Source: Crotalaria pallida
Taxonomy: Eukaryota; Streptophyta; Magnoliopsida; Fabales; Fabaceae
Length of the DNA: 64,000 nucleotides
Reading direction: 5' to 3'
Assembly: GCA_037953625.1 (NCBI GenBank)
Contig: CM075649.1
Span: forward strand, 121,951,290 to 122,015,289
Every line of letters starts with the position of its first letter. The first letter of the stretch is position 1. Below are positions 22,410 through 33,944 of the stretch, in pieces. The position numbers were made by a program, and so were the translations under genes. The notes under the pieces are model-generated. The model made no database searches. It saw only the letters and a list, made by a program, of their open reading frames with translations, and had not been told where the DNA came from.

Positions 22410-24428
22410 ATAAACGTTCCTACCAACCAAACTTCCATTCTATATGGATGCACAATTATCAGGGTTGGTTTTATCTTTACATTAATTAATGTGATTTAAA
22501 AATATTCCAATTTTCTCTTTTGAATGATTTATTTGAGGCATAATCTTTGGCACATAATTCTCCTTTGAATTATCTCAAAAACATGCCCTTAAGCTTAGAT
22601 TGGGAAAAACATAACCAATGGTATTCAAAAACTTAACTTTTTATTTTTCAGATTCAGGTACTGCTAACTGGTTACAATTTCAGGCTAACCGGTTAGAATT
22701 ACAGACCTGAACTGTTTACCATTGTAATTCAGAAAACTCTTTTTCTTGAATTCTCTACCCAATCTATAAACAAGTTTAACCTTGTTTTATACCTCAGAAA
22801 CCACTGTTTTCATCATTCAAAAGTCTAAATCACATTCTCTTCTCAAATGAGCATAGTTTCCTCTTGAATCTATCTCATTGACTTAAGGCATTAACTCCAT
22901 TCCCTCAATCTGAACCATGATATTATAAGCACTCATCTTCAGATTATTTATAATGAAATTAAAGTATAGATTTGAGCCAAAATCACTAAGACTTCAGGAC
23001 TGATTTAATAAACTGATTTTCTTTGAAATTTTACAGTGTCTAACCAGTTACAATTATCGAGTAACCGGTTAGATTATGCAGTCAGTCCACTAAAACAAGA
23101 GTTTTGACAAATCATTCTTTTCATTTCTCAAATCTAACCCATTTCAACATTCTCAGAGTTCATATGCCTTAAGAGCAATATGTTCATACCCAGAAACACA
23201 TTCAGTTTGCATGCATCAAGCTTATGGTATCAATTTGCATAGAAATCAATACAAACACCAATCAATACCACAAAACTCATAATCAACAATTAATTTCTTA
23301 TTTTAAACCTTAAATCACTTGCATGCATCAATTTAAATTTGCTCACACAGAATTGAGCCAGAATTTTGGCCTCCAAGCCTTTGTGCTTTAAACACATAAT
23401 GCCCTTTTGAGTTTTGTTAACTCAAATCCTAAATCACTTGATTTTTAGTCTAAATCTAGTATAAGGTAGACTTCTCCCATACCTCTAAGTTGTTTTTGAT
23501 GAAGGTTATCACTGAGCTTGAAGAAAAATCCACAGATTCCCACAAATCCTAGGTTCTGCTCTCAGCCACGTTTTCCATCAACAGGGTCCAAAGAACATAA
23601 GGTTTGACATAACAATTGGCCCAGAAAATTGGGGAAAACAGTTAGAGATTGCTCTAGGTAACATGCACTAATGAATGAAAGTGATTTGGGACCTAAAGGT
23701 TACCTGAACTGATCAAAATCAAAGTCCAAATACAGCTTCCCGAACTAAGAAGAGACAGAGTCCAATTTTCAACACTTAGCTTTGCTGGTTGATTCCTCCT
23801 CACACACACACTTTTGACTCACAATATTTATATCAATGGAAAGCTCTTGATTTAAGCTTTCCAAAAGTGTATCTCTCACTTTCTAACACTCAGAGAAGAA
23901 GGAGAATCGCTTCAGACAAAATCAAAACCCTAATTCAACCTCTCAACACAAAGCCAGTTGAATCAACCCCCAAATCATCAGAAATTCAGCTATTTATAGA
24001 CCAACAAGAATTACATGCTCGTTGACGCGTGGTTTCCACAAATCTGAGGCTGTAATCATGGCGATTCTGTGATTAATCAAGTGATTACTCATCAAAATCC
24101 ACTAACCCAGTTTCTGGGTTCATCGTCTAACCGGTTACAGGGCATTTCTAACCGGTTAGATTAGTTCAAAATTTAAAAATTAATATTTTAAATCTTTCCC
24201 TCCAAGAACCTTTTCAATATTACGTTTAGGTCCTATTTCAGGGACTAAAATGCAATATTCTTATATTTTGCATTTATTTGCCATATAAAAATATTTCAAT
24301 TTATTTTTATATTTCCGGCTAATTAAATACAAAACATAAAATTGGAAAACCATATGAATTAATAATAAAACTTTTATTATTAATTTCCTTATTATTCGGG
24401 AGACGAAAATTATAGGTGTTACATTATT

Positions 24429-24662
24429 TAAATAGTAGTTAAAATATTAAATAAAATATTAATATTACAAAATGATATCACAATAAAATCAATTCCAATT
24501 TTGTTTACCAAAAAAAAATTCCGGTTTTGGCAAGCCGGAAAAGTTTCCGGTTTTTTGAACCGGAATACATTCCGGTTTTGCTGAGACGGAAATGTTTCCG
24601 GTTTAGGGCATACGGAAACACATACAGGACAACCAAAACCTGCTTTTCAAAACCAGAAATCA
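24429..24662. repeat. CCGG palindrome cluster of the host unit
   Basis: Host sequence between two LTR insertions. It carries TTCCGGTTTTG..GCCGGAA type phrases at 24507-24620, as at 2957-3705. No gene. Confidence 0.55.
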
Positions 24663-24919
24663 GAACCTGTAACACCCCAAATTTTTAATCCCTGATTAAT
24701 GAAAATTAATTATAAAGGTTTATTTGTAATTAATTATTTTTATTAATATCCTTGATTATAAATGATTTATTATGCATGAAAATGATTTGAAAATCATTAA
24801 CATGTTAAAATAATGTTTTTGCATATTAGTCCCTGTTATAGGACTTAAAAATAATAATAGAAAGATTTTGGATGGAAAGGAAATAAAAATATTTATTTTT
24901 ATTATTTTAGCAAAAAGAC

Positions 24920-26641
24920 TCGAGTCTTTCTGAAAAGACTCAAGTATTTTGCACAGTGTTGCACGAGTTAGTGCGTTTGGTGAGTCATCACTCGGAATAC
25001 CTCACGAGTTGACACGTTATCAACTCAGGGACACGATCATGGCTTCGTGTCGACTTGCATGAGTGATTAATCTGGCTATATAAACCCATGGTGTTGATGA
25101 ATCAAACCATTTTGGCCAATTTGTTCTGAAATTCGAAGTTAGGGTTCCTGAATTCTTTGATTCGATTCTCTCTTGTTCTTGAGAATTGATACACAAATCA
25201 TACACCAATACGAAGCTCACATCTAGAGCTTTGTATAGACACCAAAATTGTGAGCTGAGAGTTTCAGTGTTAGAAGAATCGAAGCTCGAAAGTGGGGATT
25301 TGTTTGCTGTCAACTGGTTCTTGGAGCTTGCATTGATCTTCAATTGTGGTAAGCTCATGAACTCTCTCTATTTCAAATTGGTTTTAATCTCTCATGCATG
25401 TTGCAGAGAGTAGATTCTAACCTTTTTCCCCAATTTTTGTGCACGATTACTCACTCAAACAATTAGGTTTTTGGACTCTGCTCACACTGTTCTGCTCTTT
25501 GGTGGCTGAAAGTGATTTGTGCTGGTTTGGTGGTAGTCGCTGTTCTAGGGTGTTTTGGAGTTTGTCTAAGTGTTGTCCATTTGTCCAAGGTATGGGAGAA
25601 GTCATTCATATTGCTAGGATTATGGATTGTGAATTTTATATGTGTATGTATGTGGTTTGGACCAAGACATGATTGCTGGAATTGGAGGTCCAGACGTTCA
25701 CTTGGTCACTTGATGAATAATCTCATTAATGGCTGAAATGAATTAATGAAATTAAGCAAACTGAATTATACTTTATGAATTGAAGGAATTGCCTTTGGAT
25801 GAAGCTAAGTCATTCTTTAATTATATGCATGCTTGATTTGGACTTATATTGAGAATTTGGAATTGAATATGTTAGACTCAATCTTGTTATGCTGAAAATA
25901 TAAAGTGATGATTAAGTGGATGAACATTGGATCATGAGTATAAGGCTATAAAACAAGAAGGATGGAATTGTTCAATGTGATAAAACATGACCTTGATGTG
26001 GGAGGATTTTGATAAGCTGATTATGAGCACTGAACAAGTTTGGAGCAAGTTCTAAATGCTGATTGTAAGCTGTATCAAGGATGCTTTCATGCTAAAAAGA
26101 TTTGGAATTGAATTTGGTATGGGAGGTTGTTGAAAAAGTGTTTTTATGCATAATTGATGCTCAAATTCAATTCAGTGTGTTATGATGTTAAATCTGTATT
26201 GGAACATGTTTGTTATGCATTATGTTAGCTCTTTTGAGCATTGGTTTTAATTGAACTTGACTGGAATTGAAATTGGTATGTTAAAACTCAAATTTTAGTG
26301 CAGTCTGACTATCAATACTCGAGTATTTGACTCGAGACTCGAGTCTTTTGGACGCACCAGTGCATCTGGTAGGCACCAACACTCGAGTCTCTGACTCAGG
26401 ACTCAAGTATTGACTGATGCACCAAAGAACTTTCCAGATGAACCACTCGAGTCCTGTATGAATCACTCGAGTCTTCAAGGTTGATGAACGACTCGAGTGA
26501 ATCATGAACGACTCGAGTATTTTAAGAAAACATGAAACAAGAACTTTCTGGAAGTTGATGATCTACTCGAGTCTTTCCAAGAACTACTCGAGTCTACTGG
26601 ACAGTTTAAAGAACTACGCGAGTCTTTTAAATTCTACTCGA
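24920..26641. repeat. ACTCGAGT palindrome pairs in the solo LTR
   Basis: TCGA cores (or one-base variants) occur in pairs: 24920/24940, 26383/26403, 26447/26467, 26493/26513, 26567/26588 and 26618/26638. Spacing is 20 bp except 21 for the fifth. 26319, 26332 and 26339 are closer together and do not fit. Confidence 0.85.
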
Positions 26642-27535
26642 GTCTTTTTAATAGAAAATACTAAAGCATGCCATTTTCAACTAAGTCAAGTTTAATTGAA
26701 CTAAAGAAGTATTTCAAGGAATGATGGGGATGATTAACTTAAATTTCTTTTCAAATCTTAAAGGTTTTCCTTAGCTATTATTTTTTTAATTTCTAAATGA
26801 GTTAAGCCTAATGGTATCAAGTGTGGAAGAGTAAATCATTATTGATCTAATTTATCAAGAATTATCTTTTAAATTGGAACTTTTTTCTTGTTCTAATTGG
26901 TTTGATAATGTCTTCTTGAAGATGATAAATAAATTAGGAGTGGTATATGATGTTAATGTATACCTAGTGAATCATGTCTGGAGTATGACAATTGTATAAT
27001 GAGCAACACTTTGAGTTTAATAAGTTGACTAATGGGGCATGAGTTGTGGAGTAATCATCATGTCTTCTTTGGGTTAAAATGATCATGATTACTCTGAGGA
27101 AATAGAATGTGATTAATAATTCATGATCTGGGTTTGATGTTGAGCAAGGGTTTGGTAAAGCATGTATATGTTCACTTGGTAATCAATGCCTTAGACCATA
27201 AGAAGTTAATGACTTAAAGGACATTAGGTAGAAGTTATTACCTCATGATGATAAGTGGAGCAAGCCTAATGTCTCAATCTAAGGATTGTGTATTTGATAA
27301 TAAACGTTTGGGTCTATTTGATTATTAATGTTTTGGAGCATAAGAGGATAAGTACTTAAGGAGTATTAATGATAATGAAAGAATGGAGATGCTTGCTGAT
27401 TATGAGGATCCAATCCAAAGCGTTAAGGCTTGTTGCTCCAATTTGGACATATTAATGTTGGATAAGTGAAATGACCCTGATTCCCATATGTTGAGGATTA
27501 ACTCCTATAAGGAGTCATTGCACTTAAAGGATTCC

Positions 27536-28000
27536 GTATAGTACGGTGTGGCCGCTATACGAAGACATGTGGAACGGTGTGGCTGCCATATGTGTGGTAA
27601 GTGTGATGGGACTCCGTATAGAACGTGTGGCCGCTATACGAAGACATGTGGAACGGTGTGACCGCCATATGTGTGTGATTCTATATAGTACGGTGTGGCC
27701 GCTATATGAAGGCATGGAACAGTGTGGCCGCCATGTGTATCATGCGATGATTAATATATGTGTTATGCATCTCATGCATGGTGTACAGGGAATTATAAAA
27801 CGAGTGAGGTGCATGCGGGATTGGAAACCATGTAGTACGGTGTGGTCGCTACATGAGACGGTTGGAACGGTGTGGCCGCCTCCGTAGAAATGACAAGGAC
27901 CTAGAACTATTGGTGGACAATGGTTCAGGGATCATCCCCTTGTATCATTTTAGGATCGTGGTCGATGGGGTTCCAGTATAGAACGGTGTGGCCGCTATAC
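27536..28000 (+). repeat. Nine hairpins with a constant 13-nt loop
   Basis: Hairpins at 27536-27560, 27565-27593, 27616-27639, 27644-27672, 27683-27707, 27713-27735, 27829-27855, 27858-27885 and 27976-28000. Loop consensus is WACGGTGTGGCCG, one nt shorter in the third. Arms vary but stay complementary: GTATAG/CTATAC, ACATGTGG/CCATATGT (one G-U pair), ATATAG/CTATAT, CATGG/CCATG, CATGTAG/CTACATG. The eighth has a small internal loop. Confidence 0.9.
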
Positions 28001-28564
28001 AGGTTGTGGAAACATCGAGCGCATGATTGCTTATCCCAGAGTGTTGTTTTCTGGAAGAGTTGATTCTGGAGAAATGATTTGAGACGTGCATGCATAGCAT
28101 GAAAGATTAGTGGTTATAGTTTACATTGTTTAATAAAACACTTGAGCATGCATTTACTATATTGAATTGATATCTGTGATGATTCTGTTTGACCAATCAT
28201 ATAATCTGCTTAGGCGATATGACAAGTGACTTACTCCCATCTACCATGTTTGTGGTGGTAGGTTCTTTCAAAGGACAGGTCTGAAGTCACTCCTGTAGGA
28301 GTGGAAGTGTCTAGAAGGAACAGCCAGGATGATGTCTCGTCATCCGAATCCTTTTGCAGAAGGATCGAGTGGTGAAGACCAATGCTCTGGGTGTAAAAAG
28401 GGTTTTTCGGATTTTGTATTATATAAGTGTTTTACACACAGAATACTTTGTAAAAGAAATATTACCGTAATGAAAAATACTTTTGGTTTTCACACTCTCT
28501 TTATGGAAAATTTTTTTATTAACCCGTATTTTTGTTGGACTAATTTTTGGGGCGTGACAGAACC

Positions 28565-28916
28565 TGTATATAATATGTATGCAAAACAGCTACCAGCCAC
28601 CTGCTTTAACAACTACATAAACATCTACATATTGGAGCATTTACATATTGGATCAAAAGGCTAAAACAATAGTTATTTATACATATTGGATAACAAATTA
28701 GAGACCAAAACAACTGTAAATTTATACATCTGAATGACAAACCATAAACAAAAACAAGTACGTATTTATAGATCTGCATCCATGACGAAAACTACCACTC
28801 GGAAGAATAGATATACACCCATTCCATTTACCTGCACGACAACCAACATCACACACGTCAGTATCACAAAGATAAAGGTCGTATATTAATATTAATTGAA
28901 GGAATACGTGTTTACA
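28565..28916. other. Host-unit spacer, no gene seen
   Basis: Continuation of the host unit after the solo LTR and downstream of the minus-strand OTU gene stop. Nothing else is recognised. Confidence 0.5.
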
Positions 28917-30003
28917 TCATTTCTTTGTTGGAGTGGCAAGATTAATAACATCATCAAATGAATATATCTTTGGAAGCAATGGTTTGAAAGCCTTCAACCG
29001 CTCACCAACTTTGTCCGCCCACTCACATGCTTCAAGCAAAAGGTACCGATACCAAGTCTAATACACAGGAGGCAGCGGACTATCATGTCACAAGATAATT
29101 CGAAGCCAATGCATGTTACCGATGTTGCCAAGTGCCCATACGTGAGGAGTTGACGTCGGTGCAGATCTGTATGGTAAAAACGTCATACACTCTCCAATAC
29201 TCCTCGGTTGAGAAGTTATTGAGACTAAGGACACATTATACTTTAAAGCAATAGCGTGACCCAAGTCTGGTAGAGCCAACCACTTGTCATCTGATACCGC
29301 ACCAACATTGTCCACATGCAACATCTCCATACACTTGTTGTAACTAGAGCTGTCAAAACGGGCTGCCCGGCCGGGTTCAGGCCAGCCCGCTTGTTAATTG
29401 AGTACACAAATGCTAAGCCCAAACCCGCCCTAAGCAGGCCACGGGCTTGTGCGGGCCAGCCCGCATCCTTTTTTTTTAAAAAAATAATACCCCAGGATTT
29501 ATAAAAAAAACAAAAAAAACAAAACTAAGAGGAGAGAAGTGACTCATTATCACTTATTCACTAAGACAATTTCACTCTTTCAGTACAGTAGGCGCTATAC
29601 TGCAGTAGACAATTTCACTCTTTCACTAAGACAATTAACATGTATTATATTTATAAGTTATAACCCTGCGAAAAAATGCTAACAAATATAACCATAGCAG
29701 GCGCTGTACTGCTATAGTACTAATACTAAGTAGTAAGTACTAATACTAAATTACTAATACTAAACAAAATTCATTCACTAATAAATTCAAAAGTTAATTA
29801 ACCTGCTCAATAAAGTTCATTCACCAATAAATCTAAAAGTCCAAATTTCCAAGTTCACACCAAAACAATTCAAATGTCCATGACTACAAGTCCACAACAA
29901 TAATAAGAACCATTCAACAAAGTTCATTAACAAATTATAAATGCAACAATAATAATCAGCATATTAAACACAACTTCCATGTCTCTCATACTTCAATTTT
30001 CAT

Positions 30004-32294
30004 TCAAGGATTTCCAATCTCCACAACTGATTCCAAGCTTTCATTACCAAGCTTAACATCTTCAACATAGATAGCTTCCCGTTCATCATCATCATTCTCA
30101 TTGTCATAATCTAGCAAAAAAATATTGGAATTTGTTAATAACTTTTCAATCATAATAAAAACAAGCAAGTACAATGAAATAGCAAAAATGATGATCAAAC
30201 AACAATAAAACATTACCAACAAAACCATGCAACCAACTTCGTGTGCACAACAGAGCTTGAACAGTTTCATCGTTTAAAGAGCTCCTGTACTTGTTTAAAA
30301 TACGTACACCAATACTAAAAGCGGACTCTGATGCCACTGTAGTGATTGGAACGCTTAATATGTCACAAGCCATCTTTGAAAGAGCAGGAAATGCACGGCT
30401 TCGATCCTTCCAATAACCCAAAACATCAAAAGACTCTGTCTGTGGAATCTTCTCGGGTTCTGCTTCTAAGTACGCATCTAGTTCTGATTTTCCACGAGAA
30501 TGTGTCCTCTTTGTTCTCTTATGATGTTCAAACTACAAAATAAAAAAGAACCAAGCAAATTAAATAATTTATACAAATAAATAAACAATGCAACCAACAT
30601 AAATAACGAAATTGACTTACACGGGCGGCATACAAGGGAACTTGAAATGTCTTTCTTGTTCCTACCAGTGAAGATGAAGCTTGCACTTGTGGACTCTCTT
30701 CTAAAGTATCATCCTTGGTGCAATACTCATTAAAAACTCTGTACAAGGAATTTTTTATGCTTTCCACCTTCTTTTCATACAAGGGATCAATCTCTTCATA
30801 TAAACATTGGACAAACTCAAGCTTTTTTGTTGGGTCAAGAATAGCCCCCAATGACAATAGTGTACTGTAATCACTCCAATACTTTCCAAATTTAAGTTTC
30901 ATCTCTTGAGCCATTTCTTGAATTACTCTATCCTCATGCATCAAGTGAGAATTCAAGAGGCATTCTATGGTCCAAATTTCTCCCAGATACAAATTTGAGG
31001 TGGGATAAGAAGATCCGGATATCAACCTAGTTATATTGTTGAATGGCCTCAAAAAATCACATACAATTTCAGCTCTATTCCACTCGGTTTCTGATGGACA
31101 CCACTTATAATTCCTATCATGCAAACTAAAGCTTGTGAATGCACGACGATAGTTGATTGCACTTTCAAGCATGTGATAAGTGGAGTTCCATGTAGTAATG
31201 CAATCCGATTTCAACCCCACCGATGTATCAATCCCACCCACCAATGCAACATAGTGAAAAAAAGTCTTGTTCTACTCTCACTAACCCTAACATATTTGAC
31301 ACTTTGTCTAATTTTTTGAAGGGCATCAACTATCACTTTCAAACCATCTTGAACAATAAGGTTCAAGATGTGAGCACAACATCTTACATGAAAAAATTCT
31401 CCATTGAGCAACAAATCGTTTGCTAACCCTAAATGCTGAACTAGATAGGTTTGCAAACTGTCATTAGAAGATGCATTGTCCAAGGTGAGTGAAAAAACTT
31501 TTTTTTCTATTCCCCAATCAACCAAAAATTCCATCACCTTCAGTGCTAATTCTTGGCCAGTATGGGGTGGTTTCAAATGAGAAAAGGCAAGAATTTTACT
31601 ATTAAGTTTCCAATTCTTATCCACATAGTGTGCAGTCAAAGATATAAAACCAAGATTAGTACAAGAAGTCCAGCAATCAGAGGTTAAGCACACTCTTCCA
31701 GGAATTTCAAGAAACTGTGATTTTAACTTTTGTTTTTCAACCTCATAAAGTTTCATCACATCACTTTTTGTAGTATTCCTAGTAATAAACTTCCAATCTT
31801 CATTCAAATATTTTTGATATTTTCTAAATGCTCTCCACTCAACAATAGAAAATGGAACACCATGAGAAATTATAAGCTCAGATATAAGCTCACGGTTTAC
31901 TTTAGGGTCAAATTTTCTCTTTTTTAATCCTCCAACCCCCATCAAGTAATAATCCCCCCACATCTTGATTTTTATTAGCATTCCTTAAACAACGGTCAAC
32001 ATGACGAACCAAATGAGAAGTTCCATTCTTCGTTGCACAAGACAACCAACTTTTACATATTATGCACACACAAAGTTCTTTTCCATCTATAATACCAAGT
32101 CTTTCGAGATAATTCCAACATTCAGAAGTTTGAGATTTACCCTTTTTGTGAGGTGCTGGTTCAGAAGCAGCCTCGGTTCCCTTTTTCTCTTTCTCCTCAG
32201 GCTTTTGGTTTTGGTTGCCCTCTGCTGATGCTAAAGTTGAGATAATCTCACAATCACCAACACTGGAATCCACAGCATGAACACCGGAATCCAT
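30004..32294 (-). pseudogene. hAT transposase (RICESLEEPER/DAYSLEEPER-like), two frameshifts
   Basis: Three exons: 32294-30621, 30532-30217 and 30110-30004, with GTAAGT/TTTTGTAG and GTAATG/TTTGCTAG introns that keep the frame. Exon 1 begins with a BED zinc finger (CIICKSW..HLVRH), then the RNase-H-like catalytic core (CLTSDCWTS, SLTLDNASSND, CCAHILNLIVQDGL). Exon 2 holds the hAT dimerisation domain (VPITTVASESAFSIG). It would bind element ends and cut and paste them in the nucleus. The frame shifts near 31945 and 31265, both beside homopolymer runs. Length is normal for the family, so the damage is slight or an assembly error. Confidence 0.9.
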
Positions 32295-32587
32295 AGCAAA
32301 CTACAAATAAAAAATTTAGCCAACATTAGTATATTACATACCAGAAAAAAAAAAGACAGCAACAAATGCACATATAAAAATACAAATATCCCAGAAAAAA
32401 TGAAGAAGAAAAAAATACAAAAAAAAATCATAAAACGAAAAACCAAAGAAAAATAATAAGAATAACGAAAAAATACAGAATAAAAGAAAAAAACAGAATA
32501 GAATATAGACAATGAAAAATAGAGAATAGACAAAAATATTAAAGAACAACAAAAAATTGCAGAATAATGAACGAAAAATGCAAAAAA

Positions 32588-32871
32588 ATAAACAAACCAG
32601 AAAATAAATCAAGGAAAAAAATTAAACGAACTAGAAAAAAAAGCAAAGCAAAAGAAAATAAAAAACAAAAAAAAACGAAGCAAAAAAAAATAAACAAACC
32701 AGAAAAAAATTAAACGAACTAGGAAAAAAAAAAGCAAAGCAAAAGAAAATAAAAAACCAAAAAAAACGAAGCAAAAAAAAATAAACAAACCAGAAAAAAA
32801 ATTTAAACGAACTAGAAAAAAAAAGCAAAGCAAAAGAAAATAAAAAACCAAAAAAATGAAGTAAAAAAAAA
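32588..32871. repeat. A-rich tandem repeat, three copies of 90-100 bp
   Basis: Copies begin with ATAAACAAACCAGAAAA at 32588, 32690 and 32781. They lie upstream of the hAT transposase start. ORFs running through this stretch on the minus strand are low-complexity artefacts. Confidence 0.8.
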
Positions 32872-32886
32872 CAAACCTGGTGGTGT

Positions 32887-32918
32887 GGAGTCGTGGAGTC
32901 GTGGAGTCGTGGAGTCGT
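32887..32918. repeat. 8-bp minisatellite GGAGTCGT x4
   Basis: Four perfect copies in the hAT 5' region, followed by GTGGTGG-rich sequence. Confidence 0.85.
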
Positions 32919-33944
32919 GGACTGTGGAGTGTGGACCGTTGTGGTGGTCGCGGACTCGCGGTGGTGGTGCCTCATGGGACTGGCTGGTCGTGCGGTGGTG
33001 GTGTGGTGCGGACGTGTGGTGCGGTGGTGCGATGGTGGTGTGGTGGTTGAATAAGGGAGAGAGTGAGAGACCGAGAGAGATTTAGAGAGACTGAGAGAGA
33101 AGAAAAGCAAAGGCTGCTGGTCAGCTGGTGGCTGTTGGAGTCAGGAGAAAGATTAGGTTTAGAGGACAATGGACTCATGTGTTTGGACTTTGGAGGAGTG
33201 GAGGACTATTGCACTGGGCCGTTGGACTTGGGGAACCGGTGAAGGAATTGGGAAAACCGGAAAATTAAGTTTTTTTTTTAAATTTATTAGGCCCGAACCC
33301 GGCCGGGATTACCCGGCCCGAGCCCGGTTTTTTTAAAACCCGACCGGACTGGGCTGAATAGCCCGGATTGCATAAATGCCCCAAATTATGAAGCCCAAGC
33401 CCTATAATTTTTCGAGCTTTTTGGCCCGGCCTGGTTGGCCCGGCCCATTTTGACAGCTCTAGTTGTAACGTTGAGCGCTACCTAGTATTTCTATGTACAT
33501 ATTTTTGTTTTGTTTCATCTCATTGATTATATCAAAACGCACCAACATCCAACTTTCCTCATCCTTATGATGATACATAGAGATGCACCGGAACCCACAA
33601 TTACCATCACCGACAACGTCATGCATAGACTGGATATATTGTTGTATCCCAACAGGGGCCAAGTACCCATGAAACGGAATTCTTGCAGTGGATGTTTGTG
33701 ACGCTTGCGAAAGTGGATTCGCCTTCTCTGACTTCGACTTCAATTTCGATTTCTTCTTCTTTGATGATTCTGCCTTCTCCTTAGTGTCCAACATATTATC
33801 CACGAGGGAATTCACATGATCCCAATAAGAAGGATTGCGCTTTGTTGACTTATCCGTATTCTTATCCTTATTCTTCGATTTCCTGCCCTTTGTCTTCACT
33901 TTCTCCTTCAGCGGTATCATCGTAGTAGTATTAGGGCCAATGAT

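Larger units (their letters stand above)
12796..24423 (-). mobile_element. Full-length Tekay/Del-like Ty3/gypsy retrotransposon
   Basis: 11.6 kb with TG..CA LTRs of 3508 bp (12796-16303) and 3577 bp (20847-24423), TSD TTATT at 12791-12795 and 24424-24428, a PBS-like site, a polypurine tract and one gag-pol frame on the minus strand. The integrase C-terminus carries a chromodomain-like end (VKVVWENADVSEATWELEEK), which with the long LTRs points to the Tekay/Del lineage of chromoviruses. The length difference between LTRs is mostly one deletion of about 66 bp in the left copy (missing 24163-24228 equivalent). Five nonsense changes make it defective. Confidence 0.95.
20847..24423 (-). repeat. 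5' LTR of the Tekay-like element
   Basis: Begins (minus) TGTAACACCTATAATTTTCG at 24423 and ends GAGCGTCACA at 20847. It has the same internal landmarks as the left copy, with the TATA-like box at 23989-23998. Its LTR ORF is intact here. Confidence 0.95.
24668..28559 (+). mobile_element. 3.9-kb solo LTR (gypsy-like)
   Basis: TGTAACACCCC..GTGACA termini with TSD GAACC (24663-24667 and 28560-28564) and no internal gag-pol. Its first part resembles the LTR at 56237-59820, including the phrase GCACGAGTTAGTGCGTTTG and a donor-like GGTAAGCTCATGAAC, so both belong to related families. TATATAAA at 25077-25084 is the likely TATA box. Most simply a solo LTR left by LTR-LTR recombination; a large non-autonomous element is the alternative. 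Short ORFs inside are not supported as genes. Confidence 0.88.
29345..33461 (-). mobile_element. hAT transposon with perfect 8-bp TSD
   Basis: 4117 bp. Ends TAGAGCTGTCAAAACGGGC and the complement of TAGAGCTGTCAAAATGGGC give near-perfect terminal repeats next to GC-rich subterminal runs of GGCCCGG type. TSD GTTGTAAC lies at 29337-29344 and 33462-33469. It encodes its own BED-finger transposase on the minus strand. The exact TSD indicates a fairly recent insertion. Confidence 0.97.
28917..33920 (-). pseudogene. OTU cysteine-protease end of a FAR1/Mutator-type gene, split by hAT
   Basis: Two pieces: 33920-33462 and 29336-28917. The first has a lysine-rich linker with RNPSYWDHVNS, then GDGNCGFRC, the OTU catalytic Asp/Cys box. 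The second has PDLGHAIALKYNVSLVS, GNIGNMHWLRI with the likely catalytic His, and SPLPPVY. OTU enzymes cleave ubiquitin chains; in plants this arrangement occurs C-terminal to FAR1/MURA transposase domains. Without the hAT element and one TSD copy, the two pieces join exactly in frame after 153 codons. Stops at 29088-29090 and near 29060 break it, and no transposase domain remains upstream because a gypsy fragment begins near 33940. Confidence 0.8.
2876..33940. mobile_element. Broken composite unit with PMD and OTU genes, probably Mutator-like
   Basis: Removing the four insertions that have clear TSDs leaves one stretch. It has CCGG-rich palindromic segments near the left (2957-3120, 3598-3705) and in the middle (24507-24662, 28565 on), a plus-strand PMD gene and a convergent minus-strand OTU-protease gene end. 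OTU domains of this type are known at the C-terminus of plant FAR1/MURA-type Mutator transposases. No terminal inverted repeat was found; the right side is cut by a gypsy fragment near 33940. That it was one transposon is inference. Confidence 0.4.

Noticed and set aside
26319..26641. CTCGAG sites as cloning (XhoI) artefacts
   Set aside because: They occur in arrays with flanking symmetry and fixed spacing, with mutated members, in several element families; not linker sequence.
27524..27990. CRISPR-like look of the regularly repeated GTGTGGCCG units
   Set aside because: The DNA is plant nuclear, spacing is irregular, there are no unique spacers or cas genes, and the units are hairpins inside an LTR.
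28329..28664. The start-like ATGATGTCTCG at 28329 as a copy of the conserved LTR ORF
   Set aside because: Only the first few bases resemble the ORF start at 58612; the following residues are unrelated.
32231..33178. Overlapping minus-strand ORFs rich in Phe or Ser/Thr
   Set aside because: Created by A-rich tandem repeats and minisatellites in the hAT element.
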